A stretch of DNA of 64,000 bases from Limnothrix sp. CACIAM 69d (lineage in GTDB: Bacteria > Cyanobacteriota > Cyanobacteriia > CACIAM-69d): contig MKGP02000053.1 of the NCBI GenBank assembly GCA_001913845.2, positions 186,001-250,000 of the forward strand, in the 5' to 3' direction. This document shows, in pieces, positions 11,033 through 21,644 of the stretch. Each line of letters starts with the position of its first letter. The stretch's first letter is position 1. A model generated the notes under the pieces. That model did not search any database. It saw only the letters and a program-made list of their open reading frames with translations, and had not been told where the DNA came from. Both the position numbers and the translations under genes were made by a program.

Positions 11033-12463
11033 CTAGCTCAGTCCTTGCAGCCGATCGGGCAGGCGATCGAACCGCAGCAGGTCTTCATCTGTTTCTCGTT
11101 CCAGAATCAGATCTGCCTGACCATTGCGCACCAAAACCGCCGCCGGTCGGGGCACGCGGTTATAGTTCGAGGCCATGCTGGCGTTATAGGCCCCCGTGGC
11201 CAACACCACCAACACATCCCCCGTTTCCAGGGCCGGCAGTTGAGCATCGCGAATCAGCACATCGCCCGACTCACAGTGCTTACCGGCTACGGTAACCGTT
11301 TCCGTGCAAGGGGCGCTCATCCGGTTCGCCACCACCGATCGATACAAGGATTGGTATGTGATCGGTCGGGGATTGTCGGACATGCCGCCATCCACAGAAA
11401 CGTAGGTGCGGATGCTGGGAACCGTTTTTTGGCTGCCCACCCGATAGGCCGTGAGGCAGGAAGACCCCACCAGCGATCGACCTGGTTCGCACAGCAACTT
11501 GGGCAGGGGCAACCCTGCTCGATCGCAGGCTGTCGTGATCCCTTGGGCGATCGTTTGCACCCACTGCTCAATGCTCGGCGGGTCATCGGATTCCGTATAG
11601 CGAATGCCCAAACCACCGCCCACATTCAACTCCGCCACCGGCAGCCCCAACTGCTGGGCCTTCACGAACCACTGCACCAGGGTATCGGTCAAATCACTGT
11701 GGGGTTGCAGCTCAAAGATTTGAGAGCCGATGTGGGCATGTAGCCCAATGCAGTGCAAGTGGGGTTGCTGGGCCAAAAACTCCAGCACTTCATCCACTTG
11801 GGTTGGATCAAAGCCAAACTTGCTGTCAATGTGACCCGTGCGGATGTATTCATGGGTGTGGCATTCAATGCCGGGCGTGATTCGCACCATCACCCGAATT
11901 GGCTCCGAGGTGGAGAAGCTGGCCAAGGTGTGCAGGTCAAGCCAGTTGTCGGTGATGATGTTGCAGCCCGATCGCACGGCCAATTCCAGCTCAGCTCGGG
12001 ATTTGTTGTTGCCGTGCAAATAAATCTTGGTGGCCGGCGTGCCCGCTTGCAGGGCCGTGAGAATTTCGCCCGCCGACACCACATCCACGCCCAAGCCTTC
12101 CGACTGGGCGATCGCGCAAATCGCCAAACAACTCCAGGCCTTGGAGGCATAGAGCACCTGGGATTCTCCCGAATAAAACTGCTTGAATGAGTCTCGGTAT
12201 TGGCGACAGGCCGCCCGCAGTCCTTCCTCGTCCAGGATGTAGAGAGGCGAGCCAAACTGTTCCAGCAGCTCCACCACATCGCAACCGCCCACTTCCAAAT
12301 GGTCGCGATCGTTCACGCGGGCTGTCAGGGGCATCAACAGTTGGTTGGGCGATGGCTCAGGGCCGCCTTCGGATTGGGGGTGGAGATATTGCAGGCTGGA
12401 GGTTTGGGAATCCGTCTGATCAGCATGATTGGTTTGGGGGCGAGCAGCGGGCGTAGCAACCAT
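11033..12463 (-). CDS. lysA: Diaminopimelate decarboxylase
   Basis: 476 residues. PLP enzyme making L-lysine from meso-diaminopimelate, the last step of lysine synthesis and a branch from peptidoglycan precursors. The PLP lysine sits in VLYASKAWSCLAI; other landmarks are IYLHGNNKS, HAHIGSQI, ELNVGGGLGIRY, CEPGRSLVG, SVDGGMSDNPRP and the substrate-binding CESGDVL. The first ~55 residues (Thr, Gln and Ser rich) are an unconserved extension; an internal start such as the Met before PLTARV would remove most of it. First gene of the lysA-cdaA-uppS run. Confidence 0.96.
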   Translation of the reverse strand: MVATPAARPQTNHADQTDSQTSSLQYLHPQSEGGPEPSPNQLLMPLTARVNDRDHLEVGGCDVVELLEQFGSPLYILDEEGLRAACRQYRDSFKQFYSGESQVLYASKAWSCLAICAIAQSEGLGVDVVSAGEILTALQAGTPATKIYLHGNNKSRAELELAVRSGCNIITDNWLDLHTLASFSTSEPIRVMVRITPGIECHTHEYIRTGHIDSKFGFDPTQVDEVLEFLAQQPHLHCIGLHAHIGSQIFELQPHSDLTDTLVQWFVKAQQLGLPVAELNVGGGLGIRYTESDDPPSIEQWVQTIAQGITTACDRAGLPLPKLLCEPGRSLVGSSCLTAYRVGSQKTVPSIRTYVSVDGGMSDNPRPITYQSLYRSVVANRMSAPCTETVTVAGKHCESGDVLIRDAQLPALETGDVLVVLATGAYNASMASNYNRVPRPAAVLVRNGQADLILERETDEDLLRFDRLPDRLQGLS

Positions 12464-13149
12464 CGGTTTGTAGCAGTGCGGGTTGGGTGGTTATGGGGAA
12501 TTGGCAAACGTTGGCAACCACAGAACCGGCGATCTTCATCAGATGCTCTTCCGATGATCCTCTGATTCTCTGAATCCAGATCAGATGATCCTCAAAGTCA
12601 TCCGCAAGGGCGATTCCAAAGACCTCCTTTGAAGATTCGTCATCTCCAGAGACCAACAAAGACCTGCCAAGATCTGGTATCTAAGCCTGAACATGGCCTA
12701 AAAACGATCCAAACGATCTGAGGGTGAGATCAGATCTAGGGGAAATTGGGGTGCGATCGATCCAAAGAGGTCGGCTCGATTTGGTTAATTCGGTGGGCGT
12801 ATCGATCCAGAGTGACCGATCCAGGGCGATCGGGACACCACCCGATCGATCACCAACCTACCGACACCAAATCTACCGAGCTGACGAATACGAACATCAA
12901 TCCAGAGCCGATGATCATGGTTGCCAACGTTGCAAAACTCGCGATCGAGACCAGAGGCAAACCAGCGGCCAACCACAGCACCTGAAGGAGCGATCGCCGT
13001 GGATCTAACCATTTCGGCCCCCTGGCCTATCCGGTTAGTTTACTATTGCGCGGCCTGACCTGCGTGGCTCCCCAGGGTCTCAATTGATCGAGTATTGTTG
13101 AAATCAACGAGCCGATCGAACCCCCAACACAAGATCCCCACCTCTGATC
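12464..13149. other. Intergenic region upstream of lysA
   Basis: Nearly 690 bases with no confident gene. It should contain the lysA promoter. One short hydrophobic minus-strand frame (12850-12981) is listed separately at low confidence. GATC-rich segments and imperfect direct repeats occur, but no riboswitch fold was recognised by eye. Confidence 0.4.
12850..12981 (-). CDS. Possible small hydrophobic protein (43 aa), unverified
   Basis: A GTG-initiated frame would encode a strongly hydrophobic peptide containing AAGLPLVSIASFATLA and MIIGSGLMFVFVSSVDLV, enough for one or two membrane passes. The frame is open upstream for about 17 more codons (WLDPRRSLLQ) without an ATG. No Shine-Dalgarno sequence is visible and overlapping frames are also open, so this may be chance. 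Listed because the uninterrupted hydrophobicity is unusual in this GC-moderate intergenic DNA. Confidence 0.25.
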   Translation of the reverse strand: MLWLAAGLPLVSIASFATLATMIIGSGLMFVFVSSVDLVSVGW

Positions 13150-13266
13150 ATGATTTCTTTGGAAACCTATCCCGGACTCTATCTGTTTCAGTTGCTGTTT
13201 GTGCTGTCCTTCACGGGCGTGATGATTTGGCAGGCGATCGAGTCCATCAAAACGATTGATCAATAA
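13150..13266 (+). CDS. Small single-pass membrane protein (38 aa)
   Basis: The ATG at 13150 opens a 38-codon frame, MISLETYPGLYLFQLL onward, with one clear membrane helix (GLYLFQLLFVLSFTGVMIW) and a charged C-terminal tail (QAIESIKTIDQ). Size and layout are those of the small subunits of photosynthetic and NDH-1 complexes in cyanobacteria, but I cannot match it to a named subunit. No strong ribosome-binding site precedes it. The gene is isolated, upstream of a palindromic repeat. Function unknown. Confidence 0.5.
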   Translation: MISLETYPGLYLFQLLFVLSFTGVMIWQAIESIKTIDQ

Positions 13267-13340
13267 CCCAAACTGGCCGTTAATCCATCGCGGTCAATCA
13301 ACCCGAAACCACCCGTAGACAAAGGGTTGAGATAAGGGGC

Positions 13341-13380
13341 TTAGACAAGGGGTTTAGACAAGGGGTTTAAACCCCTTGTC
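13341..13380. repeat. Tandem repeat ending in a perfect palindrome
   Basis: Two copies of TTAGACAAGGGGT (13341-13353 and 13354-13366), preceded by a degenerate copy, run into a perfect 24-base palindrome at 13357-13380 whose half-site is GACAAGGGGTTT. The same core recurs in the MITE at 34189-34342 and near 40144. It could form a hairpin downstream of the 38-aa gene. Confidence 0.7.
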
Positions 13381-13534
13381 CCGATGATTTGCTTAGAGGT
13401 CGTGGCAAATCCGGTTCGATCAATTTCGATTAATCAATATTGATTTCGATCAAAATTGATCGAACCCGCAGATTGCGATCGCCAGCGGTAGCCCAAGTTC
13501 TGACTAGGGTTCCGAAGTTTTTGAAATTGCTGAA

Positions 13535-13608
13535 TCGGGATGACAGGATTTGAACCTGCGGCATCCTGCTCCCAAAGCAGGCGCGCTACCAAGCTGCGCT
13601 ACATCCCG
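13535..13608 (-). tRNA. tRNA-Pro (anticodon TGG)
   Basis: On the minus strand the sequence begins CGGGATGTAGCGCAGCTTGG, has the anticodon arm CCTGC-TTTGGGA-GCAGG, a T arm with GGTTCAAATCC and closes with CATCCCG plus discriminator A. The 74-base cloverleaf is complete with a 7-bp acceptor stem. Anticodon TGG reads proline codons. CCA is not encoded. Confidence 0.97.
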
Positions 13609-13755
13609 GTGTTGATGGCCAACGTTGATGGCCGGCGCTGGTGGCTTGCACGGGAGAAGGTTCACCCGCAGCCACAAACAAGGCCATCATATCACAGACG
13701 CTGTGAATGCTGAGGCGGAACAGACGCAGGGACTCTAACCATCGCCCGCTCAGCC

Positions 13756-14280
13756 CTAATCTGGATACCAAAACATGCCCTTAATCCCTTCCGGATCGGG
13801 CATGAACCCCAAACCCTTGTAGAAATCCACCACGTGGGGATCGGCAAAGAGCGTAATGTTGCTGATGTCTTCGCGGCGTAACTGCTCGATCGTCTGGCGC
13901 ATCAACGCCTTGCCAAAACCTCGGCCCTGAAAATCTGGATGCACCACCACATCCCACACGGTGGCGTTGAAAGCGTGATCCGACGTGGCCCGCGAAAAGC
14001 CAATCAGTCGCCGCTTTGCGCCCCGCTGTTCCCACATGGACAGCACCAAGAAGCTGTGTTGAATGGCTTTTTTCACCTTGCGCAGGGGCCGACGGGCCCA
14101 GCCCACCGCATCGCAAAGCTCTTCAAGGTCGTACAGATCAATATCGCGATCGGTACTAAAGAAAATCCGAATCTCACCCGTTTGCGGATCTCGCTCCAGG
14201 GGTTGATAGCCAGGAACCGCCTCGACCGTTGCGGCCGGGCGATCGCCCTGTGTTCCAAATAAGCTCTTCCAAAACCCCAT
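13756..14280 (-). CDS. GNAT acetyltransferase of the plastid NSI/Ycf52 type
   Basis: 174 residues. The acetyl-CoA motif A is [14 protein letters not shown], and the segments [32 protein letters not shown] and the C-terminal [13 protein letters not shown] closely match the GNAT family found in cyanobacteria, red-algal plastids (ycf52) and plant chloroplasts (NSI/GNAT2, also described as serotonin N-acetyltransferase). Plant members acetylate chloroplast protein lysines and are needed for photosynthetic state transitions; the cyanobacterial substrate is not settled. The N-terminal ~45 residues are variable. It stands alone downstream of tRNA-Pro in reading direction. Confidence 0.9.
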   Translation of the reverse strand: MGFWKSLFGTQGDRPAATVEAVPGYQPLERDPQTGEIRIFFSTDRDIDLYDLEELCDAVGWARRPLRKVKKAIQHSFLVLSMWEQRGAKRRLIGFSRATSDHAFNATVWDVVVHPDFQGRGFGKALMRQTIEQLRREDISNITLFADPHVVDFYKGLGFMPDPEGIKGMFWYPD

Positions 14281-15100
14281 GTGAGCCTACACGATCTGTC
14301 TTAACACTTGCCAGCGACAGCCAGTACCCGAGACCAATTCGCCACAACGACGATGCAGCCATGGGGCTAATCACTCAACCGGCAAGGGGCGCGATCGCTC
14401 TGCACCCTGCGGTGATTACCACGCCATGGTTGGTTGAGGTTGGTTTAGAAAACGCTGTGATTGCGCTCTATTGTGCCATGGGTTGCGCGAAACTTGGATC
14501 ATTCCCGGCAACTGGCAATCCAAGACTGGAAAGAAGCCACAGGAACCCCGGATTCAGACCAAAATTCAGGAGCCGTTGATTAACCTCAGCGATCGATTCA
14601 GCGGCTTTGCCACTGCCCGGCCAGCCCAGCTATGGGCCGGTGTGGCGCTTCTGTGGTTCAGGGGGCGGGGTTGCCCACCGAGCCGCCAATTTCTATGCCA
14701 ATATAGGTTTTAATGGGGACTATCAGCCAAGTCCCTTGGCCTGCCATCGATTGAGATAATCAGGCGATCTAAGAAGTCCCGTTAAAGTTGCGTTGCGGAA
14801 CCGGCGATCGGGCCGTCACCCTTGCTCGCTCTGGCGCTTGCCTGCAAAGCTGGCTGGCTCTGAAGGGTGTTCCCCGTCGCGATCGCCCACCGTGGTTATG
14901 ACGCGAAAGGCGGCCGGTTGGGTTGTGTCAGCCTGTAGAGCGGATGAAGCCAACTTCACCGCCCCCCAACAGGATGTTTCCCAATTGCGGCATTTGTTAG
15001 CAAATTGCGGCAATTGTTAGTGAAATAGTGACGGAATGTCAAGATGGATTCAAAGCGCTATCAGCGGTAAAACACGGTGGCAGGTGCGGTTTCATCCGGT
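14281..15100. other. Intergenic region, no gene recognised
   Basis: About 820 bases between divergent genes. Several open frames exist on both strands but none shows family motifs, consistent codon use or a ribosome-binding site. Just before the ACT-like gene are two near copies of AATTGCGGCAWTTGTTAG (about 14983-15020), which could be an operator for that gene. Otherwise nothing specific is seen. Confidence 0.4.
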
Positions 15101-15820
15101 ATGAGTTCGGGTCTCAAGCCCTCAACGCTCGACTTGCTCAAGCGCTTCAACCGGGCCTTTCCGCAATTTTATGAGCAGTTTGTCAGCAGTGAAATTCAAC
15201 TGCAAAACCTGCGCTTGGCCTATCAACTCTACAAAACGCGCCAAGCGGTCATTGAACTGAAGCCGGAAGGGGGCAAAAGCGCACTGCATTTTGCCTATCG
15301 CAACCAATCCTTTCTGCTCAGTGACATTTTCGGGGTGCTGGCGGCCTATGGCCTGACGATCCACAGCTTGAGCCTTTACGGGCAGATTCACCCGCCGATG
15401 CTGGTGTTTATCAAGTTGGTGGTGTCGCGGGGCAGCAAGGCCCTGACGGAGAAGACTTCGGAAAATGTTTGCCGCGCCATTCGCGAAGCTCTGGCTGGCC
15501 ACTTTGAGGTGGAAGAGATGCTGGCGGTAGAGTTCAACCTGGATGCGGGGTTGGAGCAGGTGGAAACGGAGTTCTATGTGGATCCGGTGTTCCATTTGCC
15601 CGCTCTGTTGATTGAGGCGGATAACCAGCCGGGGTTGTTCTACAAGGTGATGTATGCCATCTGGCAAGAGGATTTGCTGGTGGTGAATGCCAATTTGCTG
15701 GTGTGGCGGGGACGGACAAGGCTGATTTTGTATCTACTGGGCCCCAATGAGAGCTTGATTCCGGAATATCTGGGTCAACGAATTGCGGAAGGGGTTCGTC
15801 AACGCCTGATGGGGTGCTAA
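15101..15820 (+). CDS. ACT-domain-like protein
   Basis: About 239 residues. No enzyme motif. Two segments have the beta-alpha-beta pattern of ACT domains: residues ~60-130 (FAYRNQSFLLSDIFGVLAAY, then LTIHSLSLYGQ) and ~165-230 (LPALLIEADNQPGLFYKVMY, then NANLLVWRGRTRLILYLLG). The D-x-P-G-L-F/L-x-K-V core is like the ACT repeats of GlnD, which bind small ligands such as amino acids, so a sensory or allosteric role is plausible. Cyanobacteria have conserved proteins of this kind without assigned function. The frame opens from a GTG at 15077; ATG 15101 is preferred. It is followed by hetR about 330 bases downstream on the same strand. Confidence 0.7.
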   Translation: MSSGLKPSTLDLLKRFNRAFPQFYEQFVSSEIQLQNLRLAYQLYKTRQAVIELKPEGGKSALHFAYRNQSFLLSDIFGVLAAYGLTIHSLSLYGQIHPPMLVFIKLVVSRGSKALTEKTSENVCRAIREALAGHFEVEEMLAVEFNLDAGLEQVETEFYVDPVFHLPALLIEADNQPGLFYKVMYAIWQEDLLVVNANLLVWRGRTRLILYLLGPNESLIPEYLGQRIAEGVRQRLMGC

Positions 15821-17106
<1,286 letters not shown>

Positions 17107-17154
17107 GGAGCAATTCTTGATAGATCAGCCTCTGACCATAGGTGATCGGGATCG

Positions 17155-18447
17155 TTAGGATACGGATGAGCCTTTCAGGGGCTTAATCCGGCCATTGGCA
17201 TCGGGCTTGACCGGCTCAAACAGTTGGTGGGCGGTGGCGAAGGAACCGTAGCGATCGGGATTAGCCGCAATTGCTGCTTGCAAACAACTGGCGGCGCGAT
17301 CGAGGGCCGTTTGGCGTTCCCAGTCACTGCAATCCGATCGCTGGGTTTGCAGCAGGTAGCAACAGGCTTGGCAAAATTGCAACTCCGGTAACGAGAGGCC
17401 ACGTTCGGCCGCCTTCAAGTAACTCCTCAGGGCCGCTTCCGGTTGTCGCAGCCGGAGCTGGGCCAGGCCGCGGTTATACCAAGGAGTGGGCTTGGTGGGA
17501 TCGCGCTTGATGGTTTCGTCGTAGCTGTTGATTGCCGCTTGCAGTTGCCCGATCGCGAAGAGAGCGTTGCCCCGATCGTACCAAGCATTGGGTTGTTCAG
17601 GGTTCAGGGTCAAGGAGAGGTCATAGCTGGCGATCGCCTCGCGGATGCGCCCCAATTGCCGCATCAGGCGGCCGCGATAGTACCAGGTATCCGCATCGGC
17701 CGCGTCAAAGGTAATGGCTTTTTGGTAGCTTTCGAGGGCCCCTGCCAAATCGCCTGCCCAGCGCAGGGAAATCGCGCGATTATGCCAAATGTTGTGGTCG
17801 CCATCCCGCAAGCCGAGGGCCTTGTCATAGCTGGCAATGGCTTCATCGTGGCGTTTGAGATTGTCTAGGACGATCCCGCGCTGATACCAGGTGGCGGCGC
17901 TGGCGGGTTCCAACTCCAGGGATCGCTCATAGCAGGTGAGCGCCTCGCTGTCTCGATTGAGCTTGCGTAACACCACGCCGCGATTGTGCCAGGCCCGGGG
18001 ACAGGTGGGATTCAGTTCGATCGACCGACTATAGTTATGGGCGGCCGCTTCCCAATGGCCCAGCCGAAAGTGGGTTACGCCCAAATTATTCCAAAGACGA
18101 TGATCCAGCGGTGCAAAGTTCAGCGCCTTTTGATAACTGGCTAAGGCTCCTTCCAGTTGCCCAGCACCATCAAGGGCCGTGCCCCGGTTATACCAATAGT
18201 TAGGATTTTGCGGCTCCAGCACCAGCGCCCGATCGTAGTAGGTAATGGCATCCTGGAGGCAGCCGGTGCGGGCCAGGGCATTGCCGCAATCATTCCACAG
18301 GGCGCTGCAATTGGGCGCGAGGCTAATCGCCTGGCCAAACAGCTCGATCGCCTCTGTCCATTGCCCCGATCGACAAAGCCCTAGGGCCAAGGTGTAGGAT
18401 TCCAGGGCAGCAGGCTGGAGAGCAGTGGTGGCATCGGGGGAATTCAC
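17155..18447 (-). CDS. Tetratricopeptide-repeat protein
   Basis: About 430 residues made almost entirely of some ten 34-residue TPR units from residue ~15 to ~350 (for example WYNRGTALDGAGQLEGALAS, WHNRGVVLRKLNRDSEALTC, WYQRGIVLDNLKRHDEAIAS, WYDRGNALFAIGQLQAAINS). TPR arrays form a protein-binding superhelix; no catalytic domain is attached. The C-terminal ~90 residues are helical with several Cys (FCQACCYLLQTQ) and end in a region rich in Pro, Lys and Ser. The frame is open to a TTG at 18552, but GTG 18447 (MNSPDATTAL) with a GGA-rich leader fits better. Partner and role unknown. Confidence 0.85.
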   Translation of the reverse strand: MNSPDATTALQPAALESYTLALGLCRSGQWTEAIELFGQAISLAPNCSALWNDCGNALARTGCLQDAITYYDRALVLEPQNPNYWYNRGTALDGAGQLEGALASYQKALNFAPLDHRLWNNLGVTHFRLGHWEAAAHNYSRSIELNPTCPRAWHNRGVVLRKLNRDSEALTCYERSLELEPASAATWYQRGIVLDNLKRHDEAIASYDKALGLRDGDHNIWHNRAISLRWAGDLAGALESYQKAITFDAADADTWYYRGRLMRQLGRIREAIASYDLSLTLNPEQPNAWYDRGNALFAIGQLQAAINSYDETIKRDPTKPTPWYNRGLAQLRLRQPEAALRSYLKAAERGLSLPELQFCQACCYLLQTQRSDCSDWERQTALDRAASCLQAAIAANPDRYGSFATAHQLFEPVKPDANGRIKPLKGSSVS

Positions 18448-18572
18448 AGGATTGTTTCCATCCCAAAAGCGCGTTGAGGGCAGCTTGGAGCAGGGGGGAG
18501 CGTGGCCAACCCCCGTAGGCTGGCTAAGGTATTCTGTGGCCCTTGGGGGCAATCCAAACAGAAAATTAGCTT

Positions 18573-18611
18573 CATTCTACGTGGGCATTCTACGTGGGCA
18601 TTTTACGTGGG
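18573..18611. repeat. 13-bp tandem repeat, three copies
   Basis: CATTCTACGTGGG at 18573-18585 and 18586-18598, then CATTTTACGTGGG at 18599-18611. It lies between the divergent TPR and nanE genes in a ~360-base gap with no other gene, so it could be a regulatory or replication-slippage array. Confidence 0.8.
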
Positions 18612-18805
18612 ATCTCGGAGGGGCGTTTGTTCGTGCAACGGAATTTCACAGCCATCACCCCTAGCTTGGGTTAGGTTGCCCTGGGGCTGGTGTACCCAGC
18701 AACCGAAGATTTCGGTTCGAGACGGCCGGCCGGTTCAGTCGGCTAGTTCGTCTATTGTTTCAACTGTTTCAACGATTGATAATGTTCATGTTAGGGGTTG
18801 AGCCG

Positions 18806-19486
18806 GTGATAACACAATTGCGTGGTGGTTTGGTCTTGTCTTGCCAGGCCCCGATCGATTCCCCCTTGCGGGATCCCCAAATCATTGCCACCATGGCCCA
18901 AGCGGCTGTGTTGCGGGGCGCGGTAGGTATCCGTTTAGACACTCCAGCGCATGTGATGGCTACTCGATCGCGCTTGGGAGCCGATGTACCGATTATTGGC
19001 CTTTGGAAGCAGGTGTTACCCGGCTCCTCCGTTTACATCACGCCACGTTTTGCTGATGCCGCCGCGATCGCCGCCGCCGGAGCCGACATCATCGCCATTG
19101 ATGCCACCCTGCGATCGCGTCCTGAAGGGGACACCGCCGCCCAATTGATCGATCGCATCCACCAGGAATTGGGCAAACCGGTAATGGCCGACATTGACAC
19201 CTGGGAAGCGGCCGAAGCCGCCGCCCAAGCGGGAGCCGACTTGGTGGGCACAACGCTGTATGGCTACACGGAGGCGACCCAAGATCAGACCCCGCCGGGA
19301 TGGGATCTGTTAACGCAAATGGTCACGCGCCTGACAGTGCCTTGCATTTGTGAAGGGGGCATTGCTTCGCCGGCCATGGCCCGGGCTGCGATCGATCGGG
19401 GAGCCTTTGCCGTCGTTGTGGGAACCGCCATCACGGGGATCGATCTGCAAGTGCAAGCCTATCAACGGGCGATCGCCCTGGAATAG
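18806..19486 (+). CDS. nanE: Putative N-acetylmannosamine-6-phosphate 2-epimerase
   Basis: About 226 residues with a TIM-barrel pattern. Interconverts ManNAc-6-P and GlcNAc-6-P. Landmarks are LRGGLVLSCQAP, the DSPLRDPQIIATMAQAA helix, GAVGIRLDT, PIIGLWKQ, DATLRSRP with the catalytic Arg region, MADIDTWEAAEAAAQAGAD, VGTTLYGYT and ICEGGIASPAMARAAID. GTG 18806 is chosen because AGGGG lies 8 bases upstream; ATGs at 18782 and 18788 would add a few residues without such a site. There is no sialic-acid catabolic neighbour, so it may serve amino-sugar recycling. Confidence 0.9.
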   Translation: MITQLRGGLVLSCQAPIDSPLRDPQIIATMAQAAVLRGAVGIRLDTPAHVMATRSRLGADVPIIGLWKQVLPGSSVYITPRFADAAAIAAAGADIIAIDATLRSRPEGDTAAQLIDRIHQELGKPVMADIDTWEAAEAAAQAGADLVGTTLYGYTEATQDQTPPGWDLLTQMVTRLTVPCICEGGIASPAMARAAIDRGAFAVVVGTAITGIDLQVQAYQRAIALE

Positions 19487-19616
19487 CCTGAACAATTCAC
19501 ATGGGATGGCCTGGACTTGCTTGTTTTGATCGCCTCTGAAATTCACGGAGGGATATCGGTTTCAGCCGCTGACGGATTTTCAAGACTGCATTTCCAAGAT
19601 TGCATCTTCAAGAAGA

Positions 19617-19643
19617 ATGGGGCGATCTGTTCGATCGCCCCAT
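19617..19643. terminator. Hairpin between convergent nanE and DAHP synthase genes
   Basis: An 11-bp perfect stem, ATGGGGCGATC / GATCGCCCCAT, with a 5-base loop. It lies between two converging stop codons, and the minus-strand exit is moderately T-rich (ATTCTTCTT), so a bidirectional terminator is plausible. No long U tract follows on the plus strand. Confidence 0.5.
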
Positions 19644-19770
19644 CACTTCACAACTTGATTTCAACCAAAGGTTGCATCACACCCGGCTCAGCGGGATTGA
19701 ATCAAGTCGGGCTGGACTGGGTTGAACCCCAATCACGGCCCAGCTCGATTCATCCAATTGCACCGGTTAA

Positions 19771-20835
19771 TTACACCAACGCAGGCACAGCCGCCGGAGT
19801 GGGCCACCGCTTCAGGGATCGACCAAATTCCGCCAACTCCACCATCAACGCATCGAACTGATCCGGAGTCAGGGATTGGGGCCCATCCGACAAAGCCTTC
19901 TTCGGATTCGGGTGGACTTCAATCATCAGCGAATCGCAGCCCACGGCCATCGATCCCTTGGCCATCGTGGGTACGAAGTGGGCCCAGCCCGTGCCATGGC
20001 TGGGATCCACCATAATCGGCAAGTGGGTGAGGCGGCGCAGCACCGGCACAGCAGCCAAATCCAGATGGTTGCGGGTGTATTGGCGATCGAACGTGCGAAT
20101 GCCGCGCTCACAGAGGATCACATTCGGGTTGCCCGCCGCCATGATGTATTCTGCGGCCATCAACCATTCCTCGATCGTGGCAGACATCCCCCGCTTCAGC
20201 AGCACCGGCTTATCTTGGGCCCCAATCTGCTTCAGCAGCGAGAAATTCTGCATATTGCGGGCCCCCACTTGCAGCACATCCGCCACTTCGTAGATCTTTT
20301 CGATGTCGGCCGTGTCCATCACCTCCGTGATGATCCCCAATCCGGACGCAGCCCGAGCCGCCGCCAACAGTTCCAAGGCACTTTCACCATGGCCCTGGAA
20401 CGCATAGGGCGAAGTCCGAGGCTTGAAGGCCCCACCCCGCAGGAATTGGGCCCCGGCTGCCTTGACTCGCAGGGCCGTTTCCACAATCATTTCCTCGTTT
20501 TCCACGGAGCAAGGGCCCGCCACCACCGCGATCGGGTGGTTTTCGCCAATCGTTACCGGGCCGTTGGGGGTGGGAATCGTCACCTCGCTGGCTTCCCCGT
20601 GGCGATATTCCCGGCTGGCCCGCTTGAACGGCTGTTCCACCCGCAGCACCTGTTCAATCCAGGGGCTAATTTCTTCCATCCGTTCGGGATCCATGCTGGC
20701 CGTGTCGCCCACCAGACCCAGCACCACCTTATGTTTCCCGACAATTTTTTCGGGATCCAAGCCCCAGCTCTTGAACTCGTCCGCAACGCGATCGATCTCT
20801 TCAGCGGGTGCGCCCGCACGCATCACAATGATCAT
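19771..20835 (-). CDS. aroF: 3-deoxy-7-phosphoheptulonate (DAHP) synthase, type I beta
   Basis: 354 residues. First step of the shikimate pathway: PEP + erythrose-4-P to DAHP. Residues 1-~70 (MIIVMRAGAPAEEIDRVADE onward) form the ferredoxin-like regulatory domain of the beta subclass. The barrel follows with VVAGPCSVENEEM (metal Cys), FLRGGAFKPRTSPYAFQGHG, GIITEVMDT, LQVGARNMQNF, VLLKRGMSATIEEW, ILCERGIRTF, MVDPSHGTG (metal His) and MIEVHPNPKKALSDG. All substrate and metal motifs are intact. Gene symbol conventions vary (aroF, aroG, ccmA). Transcribed alone. Confidence 0.96.
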   Translation of the reverse strand: MIIVMRAGAPAEEIDRVADEFKSWGLDPEKIVGKHKVVLGLVGDTASMDPERMEEISPWIEQVLRVEQPFKRASREYRHGEASEVTIPTPNGPVTIGENHPIAVVAGPCSVENEEMIVETALRVKAAGAQFLRGGAFKPRTSPYAFQGHGESALELLAAARAASGLGIITEVMDTADIEKIYEVADVLQVGARNMQNFSLLKQIGAQDKPVLLKRGMSATIEEWLMAAEYIMAAGNPNVILCERGIRTFDRQYTRNHLDLAAVPVLRRLTHLPIMVDPSHGTGWAHFVPTMAKGSMAVGCDSLMIEVHPNPKKALSDGPQSLTPDQFDALMVELAEFGRSLKRWPTPAAVPALV

Positions 20836-21086
20836 GATTAAGCCTCTGTTGATGGGATTTTGAGCGTTTTAGGAGTGTAGCCAGGCTAGCTGGCAGACCA
20901 AAGCCGCGATCGAAACGCCGCCAGGCCCCCCACGCGCTTGCCCAAGCCCCGCCGTCGAACTGATAACACCACCTGCGTTCCTGACACCCTTGCCCCCGCT
21001 AACCCGTTACGGATTGGATCCCACATCCCTAAAGCGCGCGGAGCCGCCAGGTATCCTGGCAGCCCCGTTCGTCCTCTCTAGTGTAA

Positions 21087-21629
21087 TTAAGATTTTTCTT
21101 GGTTTCGGGCTGACTGGGCTGCTCGCCAACCTTCAACCATTCGGCTAAAGTTCACCCGAAACTCCCCGATTCCCCACAAGCTGCCTGGCGCTGTTTCATC
21201 CCATGACGAAGACAACACCCCATAGCTCAGACCCAACACCCCCAGCACCAAGAATCCCAAACTGGACGAGAAAACCAGCACATTGGGTAAATGGACTTCT
21301 GTTTGCGTGTTGACGAAGTAGGCCCCGATGAAGCTGGCAAAGCTCAAGACCGTCGGGACACCACAAAACACCACCATCCGTTTGGCCATGCGCTTACTCA
21401 CCGAGTCGGGAATTGCCATTTCCGATCGCGTGTAGACCCGTTTGGGAGCGGAGTCTGGCTGGGTGGTTTTGGCGGGCTGGGCTTTGGTGGAAGGCGGCAG
21501 CGGGTTCAGCTTGCGCGGGGCCGGTGTCGTCGCAGGGGTTGGCTCAGATTCAGCCTTGGCCTTGCGGCGTTTTCCCGGTTCAAAGGGCAAGCGATCGCGC
21601 GGCGATGGAGAGGGAGGCTCGCCTGACAC
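21087..21629 (-). CDS. PAM68 family photosystem II assembly protein
   Basis: 180 residues. The first ~75 are disordered and rich in Pro, Lys and Ala. Then comes IPDSVSKRMAKRMVVFCG leading into two membrane helices (VPTVLSFASFIGAYFV and VLVFSSSLGFLVLGVLGLSY), and the family-specific GVLSSSWDETAPGSLWG end. PAM68 proteins help assemble early photosystem II (CP47 insertion) in plants and cyanobacteria. It starts with GTG at 21629, only 15 bases after the rpsO stop, with GGGAG overlapping that stop, so it is probably co-transcribed with rpsO. Confidence 0.9.
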   Translation of the reverse strand: MSGEPPSPSPRDRLPFEPGKRRKAKAESEPTPATTPAPRKLNPLPPSTKAQPAKTTQPDSAPKRVYTRSEMAIPDSVSKRMAKRMVVFCGVPTVLSFASFIGAYFVNTQTEVHLPNVLVFSSSLGFLVLGVLGLSYGVLSSSWDETAPGSLWGIGEFRVNFSRMVEGWRAAQSARNQEKS

Positions 21630-21644
21630 GATAAATAGCGCTCC

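Noticed and set aside
12724-13008. 94-codon plus-strand frame upstream of lysA
   Set aside because: Arg/Asp/Gln-rich, no motif, generated by GATC-rich DNA.
19876-20841. 321-codon open frame on the plus strand
   Set aside because: Antisense to the DAHP synthase, His/Arg rich shadow.
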